From Mesorhizobium sp. (GTDB taxonomy: Bacteria; Pseudomonadota; Alphaproteobacteria; Rhizobiales; Rhizobiaceae), in the NCBI GenBank assembly GCA_004017275.1, contig SAKE01000022.1:1-64000 (forward strand): a stretch of DNA of 64,000 nt, written 5' to 3'. The notes under the pieces are model-generated. The model saw nothing but the letters and a program-made list of their open reading frames with translations, had not been told where the DNA came from and searched no databases. The translations under genes and the position numbers were made by a program. Positions 35,390 to 43,021 of this stretch are shown piece by piece; the first letter of the stretch is position 1; every line of letters starts with the position of its first letter.

Positions 35390-36310
35390 ATGCCGATCAA
35401 TGAAGCGCAACTTGTCACATGGTCGGGGCAGGGGTCGGTGCAGCAGTCTGCGGCAACCTACCAGACGGTCCGAAATGTGTTAAACGACACGCAGTCGCCA
35501 TACTACCTCAAGTTATTCGACATCTTCCTTCAAGGGTCATATGGCAACGAGACCAACATTTACGCCGACAGCGATGTGGATATCGTAATCAGGTTAGAAT
35601 CGATCTTCTACAGTGACACGAGCGGCTTGTCGGTACAGGAAAAGAGTAACTACGAAGGCAACCGATCACCCGCAGAATATTCCCTCGATAAATTCAAGGG
35701 AGAGGTTGGCGCATGGTTGGTTACGAAGTTTGGCACCGGGGTGAAGCCGGGCAACAAGGCCATTTTCGTCCCCGGCAACGGTAGCAGCCGGCGTGATGCC
35801 GACGTGCTGCCATGCGCGGAGCATCGCTATTACACCAGCTATCCGGCTGTCGGCAGTCCGGCTTTTCTCGAAGGCGTAGTGTTCTGGGCCAAGGATGGCA
35901 CCAAGATCGTGAACTACCCTAAGCAGCATTCAGACAACTGCACTACGAAGCACCAGGCGACGAACGGCTATTTTAAACCCACGGTCCGCATCTTTAAAAA
36001 CATGCGGAACCGTATGATCGAAAATGGATTGCTGAAGGAGGGGCTGGCGCCGTCCTATTATCTTGAAGGACTGCTCTGGAACGTGCCGTACAACTACTAT
36101 GGTTCATCGTACCAACAAACCGTCACAAATTGCATCAATTTCATCAACGAGTCCGATACCACCCAATTCCACTGTGCCAATGGAATCCACTGGCTTCTTC
36201 GGGACGGTTATCAAGTATGTTGGTCACCTGCCAACTTCAGTGCTTTCATGACGGCCCTCCAGGCCTTCTGGAACGACAATGGCGGGAAGGCGAAAGCACT
36301 CTGGCTCTGA
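35390..36310 (+). CDS. CD-NTase-like nucleotidyltransferase (CBASS-type)
   Basis: A 306-residue pol-beta-type nucleotidyltransferase. The active site reads 'LQGSYGNETNIYADSDVDIV': Gly-Ser at 49-50 and metal ligands Asp62 and Asp64; a third Asp is probably Asp138 in RRDADVLP. The C-terminal helical half (residues 185-300) fits the OAS-like fold of CD-NTases that make cyclic oligonucleotide signals in CBASS immunity. The small gene upstream is coupled; no standard effector (phospholipase, Cap4, SLATT, TM) is adjacent on the same transcript. A minimal antitoxin-type nucleotidyltransferase is less likely given the length. Confidence 0.78.
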   Translation: MPINEAQLVTWSGQGSVQQSAATYQTVRNVLNDTQSPYYLKLFDIFLQGSYGNETNIYADSDVDIVIRLESIFYSDTSGLSVQEKSNYEGNRSPAEYSLDKFKGEVGAWLVTKFGTGVKPGNKAIFVPGNGSSRRDADVLPCAEHRYYTSYPAVGSPAFLEGVVFWAKDGTKIVNYPKQHSDNCTTKHQATNGYFKPTVRIFKNMRNRMIENGLLKEGLAPSYYLEGLLWNVPYNYYGSSYQQTVTNCINFINESDTTQFHCANGIHWLLRDGYQVCWSPANFSAFMTALQAFWNDNGGKAKALWL

Positions 36311-36649
36311 CTTACGCGCTGATGCGCTTATTACGCCACTTCCCCCAGCCGCTGCCTTTGCTGCGATCGAGAGCGCAGTAGGTTTCGCCGCCAAACTCCT
36401 GCTCCATCCGCTCAGCCCTGAAATGCTTGCTTGAACCGGAATGCCAGATACTCGCTATTCCCGCGCCGGGCGCTCGGCGCAGTTCATTTCATGCGCGCGG
36501 CTATGGGCCGATCCGCATCTAGGCAGCAGGAAAGGCGCCTACACCTGCCGCGCACGGGGAGCGTCACAACCCCGGTTTCAAGTCTCCGGCTGCCTAGTGC
36601 GGCTGGAGACTTTTTGATTTATGAATGTCTGGGCTTGGGGAGGAGTCGG
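36311..36649. other. Intergenic stretch with terminator and a possible coding remnant
   Basis: Holds the terminator at 36580-36615. On the minus strand, 36312-36407 encodes a 31-residue frame (MEQEFGGETYCALDRSKGSG, then WGKWRNKRISA) that reads like the end of a real protein but has no gene-length extension, so it may be a remnant. Confidence 0.35.
36580..36615 (+). terminator. Rho-independent terminator after the CD-NTase gene
   Basis: Stem arms AAGTCTCC (36580-36587) and GGAGACTT (36605-36612), followed by TTT. It suggests that the CD-NTase transcript ends before the GIY-YIG gene. Confidence 0.65.
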
Positions 36650-37141
36650 ATGTTCGTCTATTGCGCGGTCAACAAGTCATTGCCCGGCTTGGTCAAAATC
36701 GGCATGACGAGAGACCATCCGGACAATCGAATGGAGCAGCTCAGCAGCACCTCTGTTCCAACGCCTTTCACTTGTGTGTGGTCGGTCAGAACGCTGAACC
36801 CCGCTCGTGACGAAAAACGGCTTCACAAGGTTCTCAACAGCCACCGGCATTCGGTGAACCGCGAATTCTTCCGGTGCTCACCTGAATTTGCGCAATCAGC
36901 AGCAATGAGCATTGGGCTGAATTTCAACGATACCGGGCCGCGCTTCGAATCCAGCCACACGCTCGGTTACGAGAACAGCGAATGGATTGGTGCACTGGCC
37001 TTTTTCATTGCGTTCCTGGTGACGATGCCTGTGTGGAGCGCGGACATCCACTGGTACTACAAGCCCCTGATAAATTTCCTGTTGCCCATGGTGCTGGGGC
37101 TAGGCCTACAGCTCTATCTCATGACGAAGAGTAGCGGATAA
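36650..37141 (+). CDS. GIY-YIG (T5orf172-type) nuclease domain fused to two membrane segments
   Basis: A 163-residue protein. Residues 1-80 form a GIY-YIG domain of the T5orf172/MUG113 type: 'MFVYCAVNKSLPGLVKIGMT' supplies the two beta-strand motifs, Arg27 lies in NRMEQL, and the metal-binding Glu is in NREFF (residue 72). Two membrane helices follow (about 112-129 and 140-157). The ATG follows a GGGGAGGAG site. The combination would place a nuclease at the inner membrane. Its stop overlaps the start of the DUF4062 gene by one base (TAATG), so the two products are probably made in fixed proportion. Confidence 0.75.
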   Translation: MFVYCAVNKSLPGLVKIGMTRDHPDNRMEQLSSTSVPTPFTCVWSVRTLNPARDEKRLHKVLNSHRHSVNREFFRCSPEFAQSAAMSIGLNFNDTGPRFESSHTLGYENSEWIGALAFFIAFLVTMPVWSADIHWYYKPLINFLLPMVLGLGLQLYLMTKSSG

Positions 37142-38124
37142 TGGACGTAAAATACCAAGTCTTCGTCAGCTCGACCTACGAAGATCTCAAAGCCGAGCGC
37201 AGGGCAGTCATCGAGGCCATCCTCAACCTGGGGCACATTCCTGTGGGAATGGAGCTGTTCAACGCAAACGACGAGACGCAGTGGGACTACATCCGCGGGC
37301 GTATCGATGAGTGCGACTACTACCTGGTCATCGTTGCGGAACGCTATGGGAGCGAGAAGAAGGGAAAGAGCTACACACAGATGGAATTCGAGTATGCCAT
37401 CAAGAAGAAAGTACCCTGCATTTCGTTCCTCTTGCATGAAGATGCTCGGAAAGCCTGGCCGCGCGATAACGTCGAATTTGAAAAGAAGGACAACGTGGAG
37501 GGATTTCGTAAACTCTGCGGGCAGAAGCTGGTGAAATTCTGGAAAAACGCCGATGAACTCGGGATGCAAGTTGCCGTCAATCTCCCCGCGCTAGTCAAGT
37601 CCAAGCCACGCACGGGCTGGGTTCGTGCCGATAATGTGCCATCAACGAGCGTTTTGAACGAGATGGCGCTGTTGTCCGACGAGAAGAGATCGCTCCAACA
37701 AAAGGTCAACGAGTTGAGCGCTTCGGAGGATCTTGTGATCCCATCCGAGGACATTTGGCGAATTAGGCGCCTTTATGATGAGGATATCGAGGAGACGCTC
37801 GGATTCGTCGTTGAGGAGGGCGGTCCTACCAGACTGCTAAATGTCTTTCTGGATCTGGAGATCGTCCTGATCAACGACCCCGACATACATGATCTGGTTG
37901 ACCACTTCAAAGAGGCCATTGGCTTTGACCTTGAGGAATATCAGGTCGAAACGGTAATGGATAGATTTGTCAAATACGCCTTGCTCGAAGCGGATCGTGT
38001 TGGGGATGGACGGGTAAAAACTTATTATCTAAATCCTGCCGGCAAGAACTTCATGATGTACGCCGAGGAATGGAAATCTCGCCAGTCGGCTGAGAAAAGC
38101 CAGGCAACCGCTTCTACGACCTGA
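37141..38124 (+). CDS. DUF4062 (TIR-like fold) protein
   Basis: A 327-residue protein. 'YQVFVSSTYEDLKAERRAVI' (residues 5-24) is the DUF4062 signature, a domain related in fold to TIR and nucleoside deoxyribosyltransferase domains and often found in NTPase-based immune proteins. A short coiled coil (residues 178-195) links to a C-terminal helical and winged-helix-like region (EDIWRIRRLYDEDIEETLGF, later VKTYYLNPAGKNFMMY). It has no ATPase domain. Coupling to a membrane-anchored GIY-YIG protein suggests a two-gene unit with sensor and effector, a candidate defence system. Confidence 0.75.
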   Translation: MDVKYQVFVSSTYEDLKAERRAVIEAILNLGHIPVGMELFNANDETQWDYIRGRIDECDYYLVIVAERYGSEKKGKSYTQMEFEYAIKKKVPCISFLLHEDARKAWPRDNVEFEKKDNVEGFRKLCGQKLVKFWKNADELGMQVAVNLPALVKSKPRTGWVRADNVPSTSVLNEMALLSDEKRSLQQKVNELSASEDLVIPSEDIWRIRRLYDEDIEETLGFVVEEGGPTRLLNVFLDLEIVLINDPDIHDLVDHFKEAIGFDLEEYQVETVMDRFVKYALLEADRVGDGRVKTYYLNPAGKNFMMYAEEWKSRQSAEKSQATASTT

Positions 38125-38290
38125 GATTCAGCGACTTTCTTGATTTACAACCCTGACCCGGATTCACGGCGTTGTGGCGGATAGGGCGTGGCCATAAAGC
38201 CTTCAACGCTAAAAAGTTTGCCATGCGAAAATCTGGCTGGCGCACTTGGCGGGACGAAGTGAAGCTCAGAAGGTCGGCGGGAAACAAGAA

Positions 38291-38318
38291 AAAGGCCTCG
38301 GTTTAATCCGAGGCCTTT
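38291..38318. terminator. Strong bidirectional terminator
   Basis: Perfect 11-bp stem, AAAGGCCTCGG (38291-38301) and CCGAGGCCTTT (38308-38318), loop TTTAAT, with an A-run before it and T-run after it on both strands. It closes the DUF4062 transcript and also follows the tRNA-like sequence on the minus strand. Confidence 0.8.
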
Positions 38319-38321
38319 GAT

Positions 38322-38341
38322 TGGTGCGGGTGAACGGAGTA
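38322..38341 (-). other. tRNA-like 3' end, degenerate
   Basis: Read on the minus strand the segment is ACTCCGTTCACCCGCACCA, a good match to a tRNA acceptor 3' strand with CCA, followed by a terminator as in real tRNA genes. The T-loop is degenerate (GGTTGTACTCC) and no proper 5' half is seen, so it is a scar or coincidence rather than a gene. Confidence 0.35.
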
Positions 38342-38972
38342 CAACCGTCCAACGGTTCTCCCGTCTCATGATTTCTGGGAATAGCTCACCATCTGGATGA
38401 CCGCGTGACTGCCCACTCTCTAACCCGCAGAACCGCGAGAGCGTTGAAGCCAATTTTCAGTGCTGTTTTCATTTGCCTCTCCAAAGATGCATCAAGGGTT
38501 GGAAACCATAGAATGCAAGGCCAGAGAATGAGCAGCCACGAGGCGACATCTTCAATGGAGATACCCAGAGTCACGAGTGCCGAGCTCTGAATTCATCGCT
38601 CTACAAGTAAGAAGGCGATATCGAATTTGCAAGGTTATGAGCACCCGTGGCTACGCCTCCCCCACAGCCACTCGCCCAAGATGGGTGCGGCAGTGGAGAA
38701 CCTAGGAGCGTCGAGTTCATCCGGCCAAGATTCTGCACTAGGCCGAGGTCTAGGAATGAGATGGCAGGGTAGTTGCCGATGATGCCGTCAGCCCGAGGGC
38801 GACGTTCCAGCTTGCCAGCTCGCTCCAGATACCTGCACTCACCGTTGACGAGCTGCTGGGTGCGCTCGCCGTGTATCTTATAGGAGGCCTCGCAACTTTG
38901 GAGGCTTCCATGACATCCCTCGCAAACACCGTCGAATTCATCGCCGGACTCCAACGCTTTGAAGGGGTTGGA

Positions 38973-39030
38973 TGGTGGGCGATGCAGGGATTGAACCTGC
39001 GACCCCACCCGTGTGAAGGGCGTGCTCTCT
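38973..39030 (-). other. 3' fragment of a tRNA-Val(CAC) gene, attachment-site scar
   Basis: On the minus strand the fragment contains the end of the D-arm (GAGAGCACG), an anticodon stem-loop with loop TTCACAC (anticodon CAC, valine), the T-arm (GCAGGTTCAATCCCTGC) and acceptor strand ATCGCCC plus ACCA ending at 38973. The 5' acceptor strand and D-arm start are missing: where GGGCGAT should stand the sequence reads ATATGAT. Truncated tRNA 3' ends mark the far border of elements that integrate into tRNA genes. Confidence 0.75.
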
Positions 39031-39359
39031 CGTCGGGGTAGATCATATATTTCAAATGTGTCCTTCAGTGTAAAATGTAAAATACGATTTTCACACTGAC
39101 GAACATGCTCAAGGAATTTTTTGGCTTCAGGTTCTGGGACGATAGCGGTACGGCCGCGTCTGACATCATTATTCCCTAAGCTGCCGGTCCGCTCTCCGCA
39201 GCACAGCTGCCGAGCCACAATGCGCCTCTAATCGGACGTTCAGGAGTCTGTTTGCGTGGTCCCAGAAGCAGCCGCTAGAGTTCTGACCATTAGCAGAAGC
39301 CCATCCGAGGCCGATACCGATTAACTCGCGTCGCTTGCTAAGCGCCTATCGCGGCGCGG

Positions 39360-40804
39360 TCACATGAACAGGCGATACGGATAGACATTTCGCGGCAGGT
39401 CCGGGACGTTCGCTATCGTGCGGGCCAGTTTTTGCGAGTAGCGGATGCTGACCGGCACGGGGTCGTAAAGCGCATCGTTGTTCCAATCCATCTTAGTGAG
39501 CGCCAACGCCTCATGGGCTATCAGCTCAAGCGGCCCGCTACCGGCATGGCGGATCAGCTGCAGCGGCCGTGGGATGCTCTTCTTGCCCTGATAGTAGTCG
39601 CCCTTTGTCGAGACCTCGGGAGCATTGCCCGCCACCCACACCAGGACAGAGTTACCTGTGCGGACAACCATCGCGCCACGCGGTACTGGAAAGCCCGAGG
39701 GGCGCGACGGCGGGTTGTCCACACCTGACTTGACGAGCCAAACGCCCCGCCAGCACGATGCCGAACTCACCTCAATGCACTCTATTTCCGGAACGCCAGC
39801 GAGCGCGTCGAACGCGCCCTCGATTTCACCGACCTTGAAAGCCGTCGTCTTATGAATGACCATGCGCTTCGGCAGGTTGCCGCCGTTGCGCCCCTGATAG
39901 AATTCCAGGCTACGGGCGAGGACCGCCCGCATGTCGCCGCGGCTGAGAAAGGGGTTCTTGCGGGCTTCCGCGACGTCGGCCACCGGGTCCCGCGCCTCGA
40001 ATGCGACGAACTGCATGCCCCCGCCGTCCATGTCGAAGACCTGGGAACAGCAGGTCACATAGCGCGCGTCTCGCTGATCGTCCCGCAGGGCGTACGCCAA
40101 CCCGATGTAGGCGGTATCGGTTGGTACACCCTTCAGCGGTGCCAGCTTCCACGGCGTGCCCGCAGCCTTTACATAAAGTGCGGTCGAAAGACGCCACGCG
40201 AGCGACGCCTTGTAGCTGAAGGTGAAGACGCGGTCGTTTAGAACCTGGGTCGGAATATTATACTTGGCGCCCAAGGCCTTGAGCACGTCATGGGCGTCAA
40301 AGAAATTTCCACGTGTCGCGGTGTCCCAGTTGTCGGGAAAGTGGACGAGCACGACATCGAACTCGTTACGCACGGCGTCGAGGCGGCGAAGCGCGGCATC
40401 CATGGCAAGGTATAGGCGGTGCTGCACGTCGCCATCGCCCGGTAGTTGGTCGAGACGTTCGGGCCACTTGATGTGCGTACTTGCGGGCGCAGCCTCGAGC
40501 GCCACGCGGAACAGGCGCTCGAAACCGGGATATTCCGGCACATATTCCGATCGGTCGGAAGGCCGATGCACATTGCGCAACAAATTAGGTCGCCGCGACG
40601 ATAGAAAGCACCCGCCGGGCCGACCGTTGCGATGCGCACACGAGAGGTATAGCCGCTGAAGGAGCCCTTCGAGTATGGCCCGTAATTCACGAGCCCCCGC
40701 AGCGGGTGGACATCGACTTGAGTGGGGTCGGATGGCGAAAAGGACAGATCCGGCTCGTCCAAGAGCGTGAATGGCGGCAGCTCGCTGAGGGCTGGGTTCA
40801 CCAT
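39360..40804 (-). pseudogene. Short prokaryotic Argonaute (MID-PIWI), interrupted by a 1-nt frameshift
   Basis: The gene starts at ATG 40804, sharing one base with the SIR2-APAZ stop (TGATG). The first frame reads 'SELPPFTLLDEPDLSFSP', 'DVHPLRGLVNYGPYS' and 'AFYRRGDLI', typical of the short Argonaute N-terminus. The family sequence then continues in another frame with 'LLRNVHRPSDRSEYVPEY' to the end (PRNVYPYRLFM). Adding one T in the AATTTG run near 40580 restores GDLILLRNVHR and a 481-residue protein, the usual size. Short Argonautes load guide RNA and recognise invader DNA but lack a working slicer site. As read, translation ends early; a sequencing error is possible. Confidence 0.8.
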
Positions 40805-42672
40805 CAGTTGCACCTGTCGAAGTAGGCATGGTGATGCGACGGGCGGCTATACCCTGTGACAGGTGACGTCTTGAAAACGGCATCAATGCCGCTGCCCTCT
40901 TCGAGCCCGAAGGCGCTTCGAGTCGTACCTCCTGTTTCGGTCAGAAGCTGGGCCCAGGCCCCAATAATGCTCGCCCAATTCCTGTTATAGCGCGGAGCCC
41001 AGCGTTCGCGGCGCCAGTCACCGGCGGGATCTCCCCGGTGCCCTAGGGGCAGATTCACTTCAGCGGGGGCCTGGTTGGCGCTTAGATCCTCCGCGCCCTC
41101 CGTTTGGGGAGTGTCTTGTCGGGGTAGCTGGACGAAGGTGTAGGGCTCGAAGCCGCACCACCACTTGCGGTCGACCTGTTCCAGCTTAAGGTGTACACCC
41201 TCCTGAAAGGGGAAGCCGAGCTTGGGCACCGCGCCGAAGAGATTGGTCCCGTACGCGTCGCGCAACCGGGATAGAGTCTGTTGCTGGTGCCGCGTTCGCT
41301 CAGGATCATCGCCGTCGCGCGGTGTGGCGACGACGAGCGAATGGCCTGAACGCCTGTAGCGCGGGATTAGCGGACGCTGTCGGGCTAGAGATCGCACGAG
41401 CGTATCGTAGAGCAAGCCCATTGCCCAGCTATCGGCGGCCGGATCGAGGTCGATCGTTCCAGCGAGCGATGGGCCCAGCGAAGCCAAGGCGTCCATAAGT
41501 TCCTGATCCCGCCCAAACACCGCCAGCTCCCTCCCCAACGCGGCCGCCGTCGCTCGATAACCCTTCGCCTTGAAGATTTCGCGCACCTCTGCCGAAGTGG
41601 TTGCGCGGCTCAGCCTGATGCGCCTCGCCACCGTCGGCATCGATTGGAGCAGAATTGCCGAATAGCGCAGCACCGGGAATGCCCGGGCTTTGGCATTCGG
41701 AATTTGAACGGGTACAAGGCGCGGCGTAGGTCGCCCTTCCATCACGTGATCGAAGAGCGCCAGCGGCAGATCGGTTGTCTTGATAATCTCGGCGACCAGC
41801 TCGTCGAACGTCGTGCATTCGATAACCGAAACTTCGACCCCAGCCGCCTGCGCGCGATCTAGGAATTCGGTGATGGCTGGGAGCAGGCGGCTCGCTGATG
41901 AGACAACCCAATAGAGCCCGTTCGGGAACGGAGAGGGTGCAGACAGGACGTCGTTGAGCGCCCCTATGATCGAGGTGTCGCGCCCGCTGTAACCGACGAA
42001 CAGCATACCGAACCGCTTGCCGGCCTCGACCAACACGTGCCGCATGCGGGCGTCCTGCTGCTCCAACTCTGATCCGGTATTCTTGATCGCGATCGACTGA
42101 TAATCCCCATGGAGTTTCGCGATTAGCGGCCAGTCGGATTCATCAAGGCAACGCGTGGCCCGGTCGGCGGAATCGATCGCCGCCACGGTGGGCCGTCTCT
42201 GGTCGGCGGTCGGCAGGATTGCATTCGCGGTAACTGCCGCGTCTTCTGCAAGCGGGTCGAAATTGGTCGTGAAGATGCAGTCAGTCTTGCCCGCGGCCAT
42301 CAGGCTGGCGAGCACCTTGTGCCCGAAGCATGGCACACCCTTGGCGATCGCATCTGCAATGTACTGTCGACGGTGGCGAGGCTGGGGATAGACCGCCTCG
42401 AAAGCGGCGGCATATTCCGTGGGATCTCCACCCGGCGGCAGCAGCGACGTCCGGCGAAAGAAATCATCGATCCGCTCGATCCAGATGGGGTCGGCGGTAT
42501 CGATTTCCCGTTTTGAAAGGTTTGTCTCGCGACAGAAGATTTGGGCCTTAAAGTCACGGATCATCGCATAACCGGTGGGAATCCCGGATGCCGCCGACGC
42601 GCCGGCGCCGAGAAACCATGCCACGGTATTCGGTCGTAGGGCGAAGGCTGTCGCGAATTGGGCGGGGGACAT
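40804..42672 (-). CDS. SIR2-APAZ protein, effector of a short Argonaute (SPARSA-type) system
   Basis: A 622-residue protein. The N-terminal SIR2 domain shows 'VAWFLGAGASAASGIPTG' (residues 17-34), 'TTNFDPLAED' (135-144) and catalytic His187 in KLHGDYQSI. The C-terminal half (from about residue 330) fits the APAZ domain that binds a short Argonaute. In characterised SIR2-APAZ/Ago systems, recognition of plasmid or phage DNA by the guide-loaded Argonaute switches on NAD+ hydrolysis and kills or stalls the cell. The Argonaute gene directly downstream is translationally coupled, which confirms the assignment. If that gene is truly broken, this effector should be silent. Confidence 0.88.
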   Translation of the reverse strand: MSPAQFATAFALRPNTVAWFLGAGASAASGIPTGYAMIRDFKAQIFCRETNLSKREIDTADPIWIERIDDFFRRTSLLPPGGDPTEYAAAFEAVYPQPRHRRQYIADAIAKGVPCFGHKVLASLMAAGKTDCIFTTNFDPLAEDAAVTANAILPTADQRRPTVAAIDSADRATRCLDESDWPLIAKLHGDYQSIAIKNTGSELEQQDARMRHVLVEAGKRFGMLFVGYSGRDTSIIGALNDVLSAPSPFPNGLYWVVSSASRLLPAITEFLDRAQAAGVEVSVIECTTFDELVAEIIKTTDLPLALFDHVMEGRPTPRLVPVQIPNAKARAFPVLRYSAILLQSMPTVARRIRLSRATTSAEVREIFKAKGYRATAAALGRELAVFGRDQELMDALASLGPSLAGTIDLDPAADSWAMGLLYDTLVRSLARQRPLIPRYRRSGHSLVVATPRDGDDPERTRHQQQTLSRLRDAYGTNLFGAVPKLGFPFQEGVHLKLEQVDRKWWCGFEPYTFVQLPRQDTPQTEGAEDLSANQAPAEVNLPLGHRGDPAGDWRRERWAPRYNRNWASIIGAWAQLLTETGGTTRSAFGLEEGSGIDAVFKTSPVTGYSRPSHHHAYFDRCN

Positions 42673-43021
42673 GGTTTGGACAGAAATGATTGGGCTCTCC
42701 TTCGACGGTGTGCGATTTATGTTACTTCATTTCACAGCAGTTTGGCAGTCGCCGCCAAGATCAGTCAGCGATTAATAGCAGTTAATTGTTGCTTTGCGCC
42801 CAACAACGGACGGTCTGGAAATGGCCCCAGTTCTGCTTCGGGACATCCGTTTCCCTACTTTGATCGGCTAGTCGACGCGAACGGCCAAAGTGGGGTGGAG
42901 AGCCGACTGTTTGCTTTGCCACGTGGCTCGCAATACTCGGAAGATTTGACGTGAAGACGGTGTAGTGCGTTTATGGCAACCTCTTATGCGGCGCTCGGCC
43001 TGCCATATTTGGCTAAAGCAC
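42673..43021 (-). other. Upstream region of the SIR2-APAZ/Argonaute operon
   Basis: A 350-bp stretch between the retron RT stop and the SIR2-APAZ start. It must hold the operon promoter; a weak candidate on the minus strand is TTGGCG near 42755 with a TGAAAT-like -10 box downstream. No gene is seen. Confidence 0.35.

Larger units (their letters stand above)
38125..39359. other. 1.2-kb stretch with terminator and tRNA-like scars, no gene
   Basis: No open frame here looks real. It contains a strong stem-loop (38291-38318), a tRNA-like 3' end next to it, a tRNA-Val 3' fragment (38973-39030) and an imperfect palindrome ending TTTCACACTGA (39089-39099), the same 11 bases as at 34913-34923. The content is that of a junction between mobile segments. 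Confidence 0.5.

Noticed and set aside
38601..39218. Minus-strand open frame of 205 codons
   Set aside because: It reads through the tRNA-Val fragment and a palindrome, and the product resembles no protein.
40570..40590. Programmed -1 frameshifting as the explanation for the split Argonaute gene
   Set aside because: No X-XXY-YYZ slippery heptamer in the right phase is present; a deletion or sequencing error is simpler.
40805..40886. Upstream extension of the Argonaute C-terminal frame to 40886
   Set aside because: The product in this stretch does not resemble an Argonaute; the true N-terminus is in another frame from 40804 and joins after a one-base deletion.
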